From: JAGQWW01 sp041392845
GTDB lineage: Bacteria; Bacteroidota; Bacteroidia; Chitinophagales; Saprospiraceae
Assembly: GCA_041392845.1 (NCBI GenBank)
Contig: JAWKLG010000006.1
Coordinates: 62,001-126,000, forward strand
Direction of reading: 5' to 3'
DNA length: 64,000 nucleotides
Position numbers and translations under genes: made by a program. The notes under the pieces are model-generated. The model was not told the origin of the DNA and did no database searches. It was given only the letters and a program-made list of their open reading frames with translations. Shown here piece by piece: positions 1 to 9,100 of this stretch; position 1 is the first letter of the stretch, and each line of letters starts with the position of its first letter.

Positions 1-1554
1 TATTTCAAGATGGATGGAAATGTGATAGACCAGGAGGTAGAAAGCATCCGGGCTACCTATACCAATCCATTAGGTGATTGTGGTGCGGAAGATGTAGCCA
101 GAGACCAATCATTGTTGTGGACCTTTATTTTAGGATTTTTAGGTGGATTGGTTGCCTTGTTGACTCCTTGTGTATTTCCAATGATTCCTCTTACGGTTAG
201 TTTCTTTACCAAGAGTTCCAAAGACCGTTCTTCCGGTATTAGAAATGCCTTGTGGTATGGAGCATCGATTATTATAATTTATGTAACGATTGGGTTGATG
301 ATTACTGCATTTTTTGGTGAAGATGCCTTGCAGCAATTGTCAACAGATTATATTGCCAATACACTTTTCTTTGTTGTATTCGTGGTTTTTGCGATTTCCT
401 TTTTTGGATATTACGAAATTACTTTGCCCAGTTCCTGGTCTAATAAAACCGACCAGATGGCCGACAAAGGCGGTTTGATTGGAACCTTTTTTATGGCATT
501 TACGCTTGCCATTGTTTCATTCTCCTGCACCGGTCCCATCATAGGTTCTGCTTTGGTAGAATCTGCTACAAACAAACTAGGGCCTTTCTTTGTAATGCTT
601 GGATTCTCTAGTGCGCTGGCTTTGCCATTTGGATTATTTGCTGCCTTCCCGGGTTGGTTAAATTCATTACCAAAATCCGGTGGATGGATGAACTCGGTAA
701 AAGTGGTTTTGGGTTTCCTTGAATTGGCACTGGCCTTGAAGTTTTTGTCAGTTGCAGATATGACCATGCACTGGGGAATTTTACCTTATGAAATATTCAT
801 GGCAGCTTGGGTGATTATCTTTGGATTGACAGCTGCTTATCTGTTTGGATTTATCAAATTCCCTCATGACAGCCCAATGAAAAAATTGTCTCCTGTCAGA
901 GGAGCTTTTGCTGTGTTGTTCTTGGGATTGACTGTATACCTTGCTACCGGTTTTAGAATAGACGACAGAAGTAAAATGTACAATTCTTTGGCCTTGATGT
1001 CTGGTCTGGCACCACCAGCGCATTACAACCTTTTGTTGCCCGAACCTGAAGTTGATCAGGAAATTAAATCAAGGTATCCTTCCTTTACCAAATGTGCCAA
1101 CAACCTGGATTGTTTCAAAGATTACTGTGAGGGACTTGCCTATGCTGAAGAAGTTGGAAAACCGGTAATGGTTGATTTTACAGGTTATGGATGTGTGAAT
1201 TGTAGAAAAACGGAAGAACACATTTGGGTAGTGGATAATGTATGGAAGAAACTTCAGAATGATTTTGTTTTGGTTTCTCTTTACACTGACGACCGCGCGG
1301 ATTTGGAACAAGTCCTGGTTTCAAAACAGCGTGATACCAAATTGAGGAATATCGGAAACAAATGGGCCGATTTTCAAATCGTCAATTTCGAACAAAATTC
1401 CCAACCGCTTTACGTCATGATGACGCCCGACCAGAAAGTAATTGCAGCACCCAGAGGTTATAAAGAGGGAGCAAAAGATTACAATGAATTCCTGGAATGT
1501 GGATTAGAAACTTATAAAGCCTATCAGGAAAAACCTTTAGGCTCCAAAGAATAA
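1..1554 (+). CDS. DsbD-like protein-disulfide reductase (5' end outside the window)
   Basis: The reading frame is open from base 1; an ATG at 10 is probably internal, because DsbD-type proteins of this phylum carry a periplasmic N-terminal domain before the membrane part. About eight hydrophobic segments follow, with the membrane cysteine motifs TPCVFPMIP (near residue 53 counted from the ATG) and SFSCTGPIIG (near 172). The C-terminal third is a thioredoxin-like domain with a CVNC redox site near residue 395. Family knowledge: DsbD passes electrons from cytoplasmic thioredoxin across the inner membrane to periplasmic thiol partners. The gene ends in a strong terminator at 1564-1593. Identification is firm; the exact start is not visible. 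Confidence 0.88.
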   Translation, partial: YFKMDGNVIDQEVESIRATYTNPLGDCGAEDVARDQSLLWTFILGFLGGLVALLTPCVFPMIPLTVSFFTKSSKDRSSGIRNALWYGASIIIIYVTIGLMITAFFGEDALQQLSTDYIANTLFFVVFVVFAISFFGYYEITLPSSWSNKTDQMADKGGLIGTFFMAFTLAIVSFSCTGPIIGSALVESATNKLGPFFVMLGFSSALALPFGLFAAFPGWLNSLPKSGGWMNSVKVVLGFLELALALKFLSVADMTMHWGILPYEIFMAAWVIIFGLTAAYLFGFIKFPHDSPMKKLSPVRGAFAVLFLGLTVYLATGFRIDDRSKMYNSLALMSGLAPPAHYNLLLPEPEVDQEIKSRYPSFTKCANNLDCFKDYCEGLAYAEEVGKPVMVDFTGYGCVNCRKTEEHIWVVDNVWKKLQNDFVLVSLYTDDRADLEQVLVSKQRDTKLRNIGNKWADFQIVNFEQNSQPLYVMMTPDQKVIAAPRGYKEGAKDYNEFLECGLETYKAYQEKPLGSKE

Positions 1555-1563
1555 TTGAAAATG

Positions 1564-1593
1564 AAACAGGTATTTGGCAACAAATACCTGTTT
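1564..1593 (+). terminator. Intrinsic terminator after the DsbD-like gene
   Basis: A perfect 13-bp stem (1564-1576 with 1581-1593) closes a GCAA tetraloop ten bases after the stop codon. The T-run after it is short (TTT). A TTG codon at 1574 that opens the next reading frame lies inside this hairpin, which argues against it as a start. Confidence 0.8.
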
Positions 1594-1633
1594 CGCTTTA
1601 TACAATATTAGCGACCCTTTGAAATTTATCACC

Positions 1634-3520
1634 ATGTTGTTGACAAAACCTTCCGGAGTAGGTTTGGGTGTACTTATCCTGATCCTTTTTTCGATTTTTT
1701 CCTGCAATACACTATCCTCAGTTTCTGCACCTTCCGATACTACTGATGCTCATCCGCATAGTTTTTCCAGGCCAGACGAGGTAAAGGCAACTCATTTGGA
1801 TTTGGACATCAAGGTAGATTTTGATAAGAAACAAATCGAAGGAACAGCCAAATGGGATATTCAAATTATCAAAGGGGATAAATTAATTTTGGATACATGG
1901 GATTTGGAAATCGAAAAAGTAACCATTAGTGAAGATGGTAACGCTGAAACTTCAAGTAGTTTCAGCCTGGGTCCTGAAAAAGAAGATCTGGGACGTTCGT
2001 TGGCTATATCCATTACTCCTGCTACCAAATGGGTGAAAGTTTATTACAAAACTGGTCAGGCTTGTCCGGCTTTATTGTGGTTGGAGCCTTCACAAACATT
2101 GGGAAAACAATTGCCCTTGCTTTTTTCACAGGGCCAACCTAATCTAACACGCTCATGGATACCCTGCCAGGATACCCCCGGAGTAAAATTCACCTACAAT
2201 GCAAAGGTCCAAGTTCCTGCTGCTATGCTTTGTTTGATGAGTGCCAATAACCCCAGGGAAAAGAGGGCAGACGGACAATATAATTTTACCATGGAAAATC
2301 CTGTTCCGGCCTACCTGGTAGCTATTGCTGCAGGGGACCTTGTCTATGAGCAAATTGGACCACGTGCAGGCGTTTATGGAGAGCCAGCGATTGCTGAACA
2401 GGCTTATGTAGAGTTCAACAGGGTAGAATCCTTTATTGAGGCTGCTGAGTCCATTGCCGGACCTTATCGCTGGAATGGCTTCGATATCCTTGTCCTACCA
2501 CCCAGCTTTCCTTTTGGTGGTATGGAAAACCCCCAATTAACTTTTGTCACTCCTACAGTTGTGGTAGGGGATAGGTCAATGGTTTCTCTCATCGCGCATG
2601 AGTTGGCCCATTCCTGGTCCGGGAATTTAGTGACCAATGCCAGTTGGAATGACTTCTGGTTGAATGAGGGAATTACAACCTATCTAGAATGGCGCATCAT
2701 GGAAGCAACAGAAGGAAAAGATTTGCGTGATATGATTATTTTAAATGGACTGGAGGACTTTAAAAAGGAAGTTGCAGCACTTGGCGAGGATAACATGGAT
2801 ACAGCCCTCAAAGTGGATTTAAAAGGGCGAAATCCGGTAGTTGGAATGAGCAGTACTGCTTATGAAAAAGGCGCCAATTTTATGTTATTGGTTGAGCAAT
2901 CTGTAGGAAGGGAAAAAATGGATGCTTTTTTAAAAAAGTATTTTAATGATTTCGCTTTTAAAACCATCACCACAGAAGAGTTTATAGCCTATTTAAAAAC
3001 AAACCTACTTAATAAATATGCGCCGGGATTAAATGTAGATGAATGGGTTTACCAGCCTGGCATACCATCCAATCTGCCTGAAACTAAATCAGAAAAGTTT
3101 GCAAGGCTTGATGAGATTACTTCAAAAATTAATGCCTGGTCAAGTCCTACAAGAACCATTTTAAGCGGCCTTACTGCTCAGGAATGGGTTTATTTTATCA
3201 ATAAACTTCCCAAGGAGTTAGACAATCGAACCATGAAATCGCTCGATTTAAATTTCAACTTTACAAGCTCAAATAATGCCGAAATTAAAGCAGCCTGGTT
3301 TGCTTTGACAATTTACAATGGATACTCGGAAAATATCATGCCCCAGATTAAGGATTTCCTTCATAAGGTGGGTAGAACCAAGTTTTTGGAACCCATTTAC
3401 ACTTCTTTCGTAAAAAGAGGATTTAAGGAGCAGGCTCTGGAAATTTATATTTCTGCCAGGCCATTTTACCATTCACTTGCCCGAGAAAAACTCGATCCTG
3501 TAGTTGGGTTTACAAAGTAA
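1634..3520 (+). CDS. M1 family zinc aminopeptidase, lipoprotein (LTA4 hydrolase-like)
   Basis: I place the start at the ATG at 1634 (628 aa), not the in-frame TTG at 1574 that lies in the upstream terminator. The N-terminus then reads as a lipoprotein signal ending in a cysteine (LFSIFSCN, near residue 27), so the protein is probably membrane-anchored. The substrate-binding motif GGMENPQLTF (near 295) and the zinc site HELAHSW (near 322) followed after 18 residues by the third ligand Glu in NEG give the complete HExxH-x18-E signature of M1 peptidases. The C-terminal helical region resembles the leukotriene A4 hydrolase subgroup. Expected role: cleaving N-terminal residues from peptides in the periplasm or at the cell surface. 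Confidence 0.9.
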   Translation: MLLTKPSGVGLGVLILILFSIFSCNTLSSVSAPSDTTDAHPHSFSRPDEVKATHLDLDIKVDFDKKQIEGTAKWDIQIIKGDKLILDTWDLEIEKVTISEDGNAETSSSFSLGPEKEDLGRSLAISITPATKWVKVYYKTGQACPALLWLEPSQTLGKQLPLLFSQGQPNLTRSWIPCQDTPGVKFTYNAKVQVPAAMLCLMSANNPREKRADGQYNFTMENPVPAYLVAIAAGDLVYEQIGPRAGVYGEPAIAEQAYVEFNRVESFIEAAESIAGPYRWNGFDILVLPPSFPFGGMENPQLTFVTPTVVVGDRSMVSLIAHELAHSWSGNLVTNASWNDFWLNEGITTYLEWRIMEATEGKDLRDMIILNGLEDFKKEVAALGEDNMDTALKVDLKGRNPVVGMSSTAYEKGANFMLLVEQSVGREKMDAFLKKYFNDFAFKTITTEEFIAYLKTNLLNKYAPGLNVDEWVYQPGIPSNLPETKSEKFARLDEITSKINAWSSPTRTILSGLTAQEWVYFINKLPKELDNRTMKSLDLNFNFTSSNNAEIKAAWFALTIYNGYSENIMPQIKDFLHKVGRTKFLEPIYTSFVKRGFKEQALEIYISARPFYHSLAREKLDPVVGFTK

Positions 3521-3621
3521 GTAAAATAGCTCCTTAAAACACCTGTAGGAATGAGGTGAAGTGAGCTGTCGATTGTAGGAATGATTCCAGGGTGAAACTT
3601 ATAATTCTAAACTTTGGTCTC

Positions 3622-4965
3622 ATGCAACTGAAAGATCTTTTCCCTAAAATTGACAAGCCTGTTTCTGCCTATTCTGTCGCATTGTTTCGAATTGGATTCG
3701 GGGCATTGATGTTTCTGGATGTAATTTATTATTTCAATGTAGGTTTGATTGAAAAGGGAATACTTGGGCCCAAGGTTCTTTTTCCTTATGATTTCCTTGA
3801 ATGGGTAAAGCCTATTCAGAGTGCAGGTGTCCTTAAGTTATTTTTGGGACTTATGGGAGTCGGAGCTTTGATGATGAGTTTAGGCCTTTGGTCCAGAATT
3901 GGTGCTGCTTTGTTTTTTGTTTTTAACTCTTACCTTTTTACACTAGATAAAAGTTTATACAACAATCACATATATTTCTTTAGTCTGGTGGCTTTCCTTT
4001 TGATATGGATAGATGCAGATAAAACGCTTTCTTTAAAAAATAAGATCAAAGGGATTTCTCCTACGCCGGAGATTCCTGCCTGGCAACTTTGGATTTTACA
4101 ATTTCAACTCATTGTAGTTTATTTCTACGGCGGTATTGCAAAGATTAATATGGATTGGCTTTCAAGGTTCGAACCCATGCGTGCAGCCTTACAATCCATA
4201 ACTCCCAGAAATGCCTTGGTAGAATTTCTCAATGAAGAGTTCATGGTGGCCTTTTTCACTTACAGTGGTCTGATATTCGATTTGGTAATAGGTTTTATGC
4301 TTTTATATAAACCTACCCGATGGATTGCTCTTGGTTGTGTGGTGTTTTTCAATATTACCAATTCCTGGATTTTTGATGATATCGGTGTATTCCCTTTTAC
4401 CATGTTGGCCGCAACTGTTTTATTTTTTGATACCAAAGGTCTTTTTGAAAAAACCGGTAAAAGAGGCAGGAAAGAAAAATCTTCAAAGCCTGAATCTTTT
4501 ACTACACCTTCATGGTTGAAAACAGGTTTGACTATTTATGTTTGTTTTCAATTGTTATTCCCCTTCCGTCATTGGTTATTGCCAAATGATGTGGACTGGA
4601 CCAGTGTGGCGCAAAGGTTTTCCTGGAGAATGAAAATTCAGTTCAGGGATATAAAAAAGATGGAATGGAAGGTGAAAAATAGTGATACCGGAGAAGAATT
4701 CCCGGTAGACCTTGCGGTATTTACCCACGATATGCAGAGAAGATATATGGGCGATGATGCCCGATATGCTTATAGATTTGCTCAGTATCTGGTTGAATTT
4801 TCCAAAGAAAATGGTATTGCCAATCCAGAGGTTTATGCAGACATTGAGGTTTCATTTAACGGCCGACCTGTTCAAAAATTCATTAGACCAGATGTTGATT
4901 TAAGCAAGGTAAATTATAGCCCGTTTAAAAAAATTGAATGGATAATGCCTTTAAAAGAGGACTAA
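3622..4965 (+). CDS. HTTM / vitamin K-dependent gamma-carboxylase-like membrane protein
   Basis: The reading frame opens at a GTG at 3592, but the ATG at 3622 (447 aa) gives a more usual start (MQLKDLFPKID). There are several membrane segments, then a soluble C-terminal part. The stretch around KSLYNNHIYF and WQLWILQFQLIVVYFYGGIAK is typical of the HTTM domain (horizontally transferred transmembrane domain) shared with vertebrate vitamin K-dependent gamma-carboxylase. The bacterial members have no settled substrate, so carboxylase activity should not be assumed. It stands alone, 101 bp after the M1 peptidase. Confidence 0.78.
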   Translation: MQLKDLFPKIDKPVSAYSVALFRIGFGALMFLDVIYYFNVGLIEKGILGPKVLFPYDFLEWVKPIQSAGVLKLFLGLMGVGALMMSLGLWSRIGAALFFVFNSYLFTLDKSLYNNHIYFFSLVAFLLIWIDADKTLSLKNKIKGISPTPEIPAWQLWILQFQLIVVYFYGGIAKINMDWLSRFEPMRAALQSITPRNALVEFLNEEFMVAFFTYSGLIFDLVIGFMLLYKPTRWIALGCVVFFNITNSWIFDDIGVFPFTMLAATVLFFDTKGLFEKTGKRGRKEKSSKPESFTTPSWLKTGLTIYVCFQLLFPFRHWLLPNDVDWTSVAQRFSWRMKIQFRDIKKMEWKVKNSDTGEEFPVDLAVFTHDMQRRYMGDDARYAYRFAQYLVEFSKENGIANPEVYADIEVSFNGRPVQKFIRPDVDLSKVNYSPFKKIEWIMPLKED

Positions 4966-5132
4966 GCCATATTTGAAACAAGTGGTATTCAGTTCTTATT
5001 TGTTAAATTAATCAAGAGATTTTTTAAAAAATATTTTTAATAAGTCACTCATCCTGAAAGGGTTTCAGTCGAAAAAAAAGCACCATATTAAAAATACCAA
5101 TTTAGGGGTATTCCTGCAATATGAATGGAGCG

Positions 5133-5140
5133 TACTTTTG
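5133..5140 (+). promoter_or_regulatory. Possible -7 box of a Bacteroidota promoter
   Basis: TACTTTTG fits the TAnnTTTG -7 consensus. I do not see a good TTG element at the expected -33 spacing. It would give a leader of about 470 bases before the gene at 5620. Confidence 0.35.
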
Positions 5141-5334
5141 CATACGAATTTTGTAAATATAATTTACGAGAGAAAGAGCGAAAGAAATTTCGCAATCCCA
5201 AACCTACCGATTTAAAGTGCAATCAAAAAAGTAAGCTTACAGATATAAGTCTGTGGGGTTTTTAATAATAATATAAAACTGTGCTTTGCACTAATTAAAT
5301 AGTCACGACCAAAACGACTACAAATTATAATCTC

Positions 5335-5475
5335 GTGAGGAAAACGGATCTTACACACACTAGCATTTTACCAAACTTACCACTGGATTCTTCGTTTCTG
5401 AAGAGTTCTTCACCTACCATTTACACACTTCATTCTATTTCCGCATCACTTCGGGATAAAAAGGAAATTTCCTGA
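5335..5475 (+). CDS. Possible 46-residue small ORF (GTG start) in the leader
   Basis: The frame runs from GTG at 5335 to TGA at 5473-5475. The only support is the start context: AATCTC directly precedes the GTG and the next codons encode RKT, as AATCTC precedes the ATG codons at 5620 (MKKT) and 6132 (MKKM). The peptide is Ser/Thr/Leu-rich, has no signal peptide and matches no family I know. It may equally be a decayed copy of the start of the neighbouring gene. Confidence 0.2.
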   Translation: MRKTDLTHTSILPNLPLDSSFLKSSSPTIYTLHSISASLRDKKEIS

Positions 5476-5619
5476 TTGGAGTAATCTGATCATTCGTTTT
5501 TGTCTGGGTTGCCTGTGTCATGACACATGTGACAGTTAAATTGTTATGTCTGGTGCTTAACTGCGCCTGGATATATAGTAATCTTATATTTTTTAATTCT
5601 TTAACCAAATTCTAATCTC

Positions 5620-6048
5620 ATGAAAAAAACGATTTTCGAAAGAGTGAGGATGGTAATGGTAACAGGTGTTTGCCTTATCGCATTCTTCTTCGTGGGACTT
5701 CAGGATTCATTTGGTCAGACGTATGTAGATAATGCTACTGCGACGGCCAGATTGGAAACTGAGCTACAGTCTGTCGGAGATGTTTATTACGATTTCCAAG
5801 GTAACCCTGCTAATTACACACACCAGTACCAGGGCCTCCAAATTTATGTGTACAAGAATGTACACCGCGAAATTGCCGCGGGAGCTGACGTAGCAGATGC
5901 TATCCGTAACAATTGGATCGGTGGTTCTCAGGGAACTTCACAGCAAGGTTTGGCCTTCTGGGAGCGCGCTGCAGTACCGGTTCAAAGTTTGACTGATACT
6001 GATGCTCAGCAAATTATGACCAGTTTGATGGGTCTATTGTCTCTATAA
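5620..6048 (+). CDS. Small secreted protein of unknown function
   Basis: 142 aa. Residues 1-33 form a signal peptide (charged MKKTIFERVRM, hydrophobic core, cut near SFGQ), leaving about 109 residues. The mature part has no T9SS sorting domain, no cysteines and no family I recognise; it is alanine-, glutamine- and glycine-rich with a possible amphipathic C-terminus (IMTSLMGLLSL). It lies 83 bp before the 2296-aa surface protein, and both genes share the start context AATCTCATGAAAAAAA, which suggests coordinated strong expression. A partner or accessory role for the giant protein is inference from position only. Confidence 0.7.
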   Translation: MKKTIFERVRMVMVTGVCLIAFFFVGLQDSFGQTYVDNATATARLETELQSVGDVYYDFQGNPANYTHQYQGLQIYVYKNVHREIAAGADVADAIRNNWIGGSQGTSQQGLAFWERAAVPVQSLTDTDAQQIMTSLMGLLSL

Positions 6049-6131
6049 TTTATTGTAGGGGCTTTTTTATGCTTTGTCGGCGAGACAAGGTGTTTCGATG
6101 AAAATCATTTTTTGAAAAAATTTTCAATCTC

Positions 6132-9100
6132 ATGAAAAAAATGAAAAATACACTTTTTCTACTTGGCGCCCTGCTGGGAATGGTGTTCAGTGTACAGTTG
6201 AGTGCACAGAATCAACCAACTACCGGTACAGTGGGTCCAATCAATGTAGGGGCTGTTGGTTCTTCTACAACTTATTATGATTCTGGGGGACCAGGAGGTA
6301 GCTACATCAGTAACGAGAACGGAATAATCAGCTTCTGTCCAAATGATGCAGCTACTGAAGCTATCCAGGTTGACTTTGTATCATTTAATACAGAGACTGG
6401 ATGGGACTACTTGTATGTATACGATAGCGACGCTGCTTCTGCAGGTGCATTGTGTCCAAGTACAAGAGGTGCTTCAGTTGGAGGATTTCCTGCAGGTGGT
6501 TTCTCTGGAGCCAACCTGGCAGCTTCTCCAAACGGTGGTAACCCATTTACTATGGCGGGACCAACCGGTTGTGTTACTTTCGAATTCCTAAGTGATGGTT
6601 CTGGTACCCGCGTTGGTTGGGAAGCTACCATTACTACTGTTGCTAAGCCAGCGGGTGGAGACTTGTCTATCACTGTTAACGGAGCAGCTGCGGCAAGCGG
6701 TTCTACTGTTGACGTTCCTGTTCCTGCAGGTGCTTGTGTAGCTCCGGTTTCTGTCATGGCTACTTCAGCTTCAGGTGCAGCAATCACCAACGACTTTAAC
6801 GGTGGTGGAGCAGATGCTTCCGGAGATTATGATTTCGGAATGACAACTGTTACTTTCTTTGCACTTCCTGCAGGTCAATTGTGTCCTGTATCTGCAAACG
6901 TAACCATCAATGCAGTAGGAATGGCACTTGAATTGAACTGTCCTGGTGACCTTTCATTCAACTTGCTACCAGGTGAGTGTAATGTAGTAGTTGATTACAC
7001 TATTGATTTCCGTAACTGTAATGCAGGTGGAGCTTTTGCTTACACTACCAATGCAGCTTCTTCTGCACCAGGTGGTAACACATTTGACCAGGCGTTTTTT
7101 GACGTAATAAATGGTGGTACTGATCCAATCGTAATTACCAGTTTTGATCAGCGTTTGTTCGCTTCTGGTACAGCTGACTGGAAAGTACACTCAATCGCTG
7201 GTACTTTCAACGGTAACACAGGTAACCCAGGTGCATGGACCTTGAACTCTGACCTTGTTGGAGTTGGTTCTACTGTTCCTTCTGTTAACATTCCAGTAGT
7301 TACACCTATTACTGTTGCACCAGGTGCATCTGTAGGTATTTCTATTTCTTTCCCTGTTGCACAAACCAACACTTTCTTCTTCAACGTTGACTTCCCAACT
7401 GTGGCTACCAACGTTGCTGATGCAAATGGTGTTAGAATTGATCAAAATGGTGCTATGCAATTCCAACAGTGGATTCCAACCTTGTTGACTCCACGTGGAT
7501 GGTTTGGTACTATGAATTATGAAATTCAGTGTCCTAATACTGACTTGACCCAGACTGACGGAAGTGGTTTGACTTCTGGAGATCGTTTCCCAATCGGAAC
7601 GACTACTCAGTCTTACTCTATCTGTGAGTGTCCAGATCCTGTAACAGGTGTTCAGAACTGTTTGGACTGTACATTTGATATTACTGTAAACGAATATCCT
7701 TTCCCAACCACTACTTTGACATGTAACGACGATGTACAGGTTTCTCTAGCAGAGGACGGATGTACATTGGTAGGAGCTGACATGGTATTGGAAGGTGGTC
7801 CTTACGGATGTTATGACAACTTCGTAATGACAAGAACTCCTGCAGGACAAGGTTGTCCTACTCCTCCAGTAGACGGAGCAGTATATGTAGGTTGTAATGA
7901 TATCGGAAGAACTATCACTGTAAGAGTAACAGATCCTAACACAGGAAGCTCTTGCTGGGGTAAACTACACGTAGAAGACAAATTGGCTCCTGAGGTTATT
8001 GAGTGTCCGGACTACACTGTAGCTTGTACAGATCAGAACCCAGGTGCAGTACAGGTAGTAGATCCAGCAAACAGCATCTACTCTACCAGCGGTCCTTCTA
8101 CTTCTGGTACTACTAACTTTACAATCAATGTTCCACTTCCTGCTTCAGCAACTATCAATGATGTTGATGTACACGTACGTACAGTTGCAGGTTCTTTGGG
8201 TGCAGCTATGGCTTTGTCTGTAATTCACCCAGATGGTACTGAAGTTGTATTGTTCCCTAACAATGGTTGTATCAACTTTGCAGGTGGCTTGAACTTCATC
8301 TTTGATGATGATGCAGGTCTTCCTGTTTATAACTTCTGTAATGACTTTGTACTAGGATTGAGAGGTAATACTCCTGTTTCCGGTTCATTGACTACTCTAG
8401 AAGGTAAGCCAGCAGCAGGTGTATGGACTATCCGTATCGCTAACGCAGGTTTGACTTACATTCCAGAATTCCTTGCATTGGAAATCGACCACACAGGTGG
8501 TGTATTTGATAATTCTCCAGTATTTGATGACAACTGTAATATCATTTCTATTACTTCATTGGATGATATGCAGGGAGGATCTTGTGCAACCAACGCAGGT
8601 GTAATCACTCGCGTATGGACTGCAAGAGACCAGAGTGGTAACGAAACTCGTTGTACTCAGACTATCACAATTGAGCGTCCAACATTGACTCAGGTAACAT
8701 TCCCTGAGGACTATGACGGAATTGAGAATCCAGTATTGGATTGTTCAAGCCCATATCCTGATACAGGAGCAGCAGTATGTATCAAAGATACTGCATTGTT
8801 TGAGTTCCAGGCACCAGATGCAGCCATTCCTGATAACACAGGAGCAGCATTGGGCGTAACTTTCGACTTGAACGGACCAGTAGATGGCAGAACCATCAAA
8901 GACATCAACATCAGAGTTGATATCCAGCATGCAAATGTTTCTCATTTGAAACTTGCACTACAGAAATTGAACGTAAACGGAGCAGTAGTAGCAGAAGCTA
9001 AGTTGTTTGACATGAACTTCAACCTAGGTTGGTTGAAATGTTCAGTTACACCACTTAACGATATGAACTACAACTTTGATGATGAAGGATGTGCACTTCC

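Larger units (their letters stand above)
4966..5619. other. Long intergenic leader before a secreted-protein cluster
   Basis: This 654-bp stretch holds no convincing protein gene. It contains a TAnnTTTG box at 5133-5140, a short hairpin GCGAAA-GAAA-TTTCGC near 5178-5193, another around ACAGA...TCTGT followed by GGGGTTTTTAAT near 5238-5264, and a 46-codon GTG reading frame at 5335-5475. The GTG is preceded by the same AATCTC string found before the ATG codons at 5620 and 6132. It could be a structured 5' leader or contain a small RNA. Confidence 0.4.

Noticed and set aside
1574..1633. TTG-initiated N-terminal extension of the M1 peptidase
   Set aside because: The TTG lies in a perfect terminator hairpin, and the ATG at 1634 gives a proper lipoprotein signal peptide.
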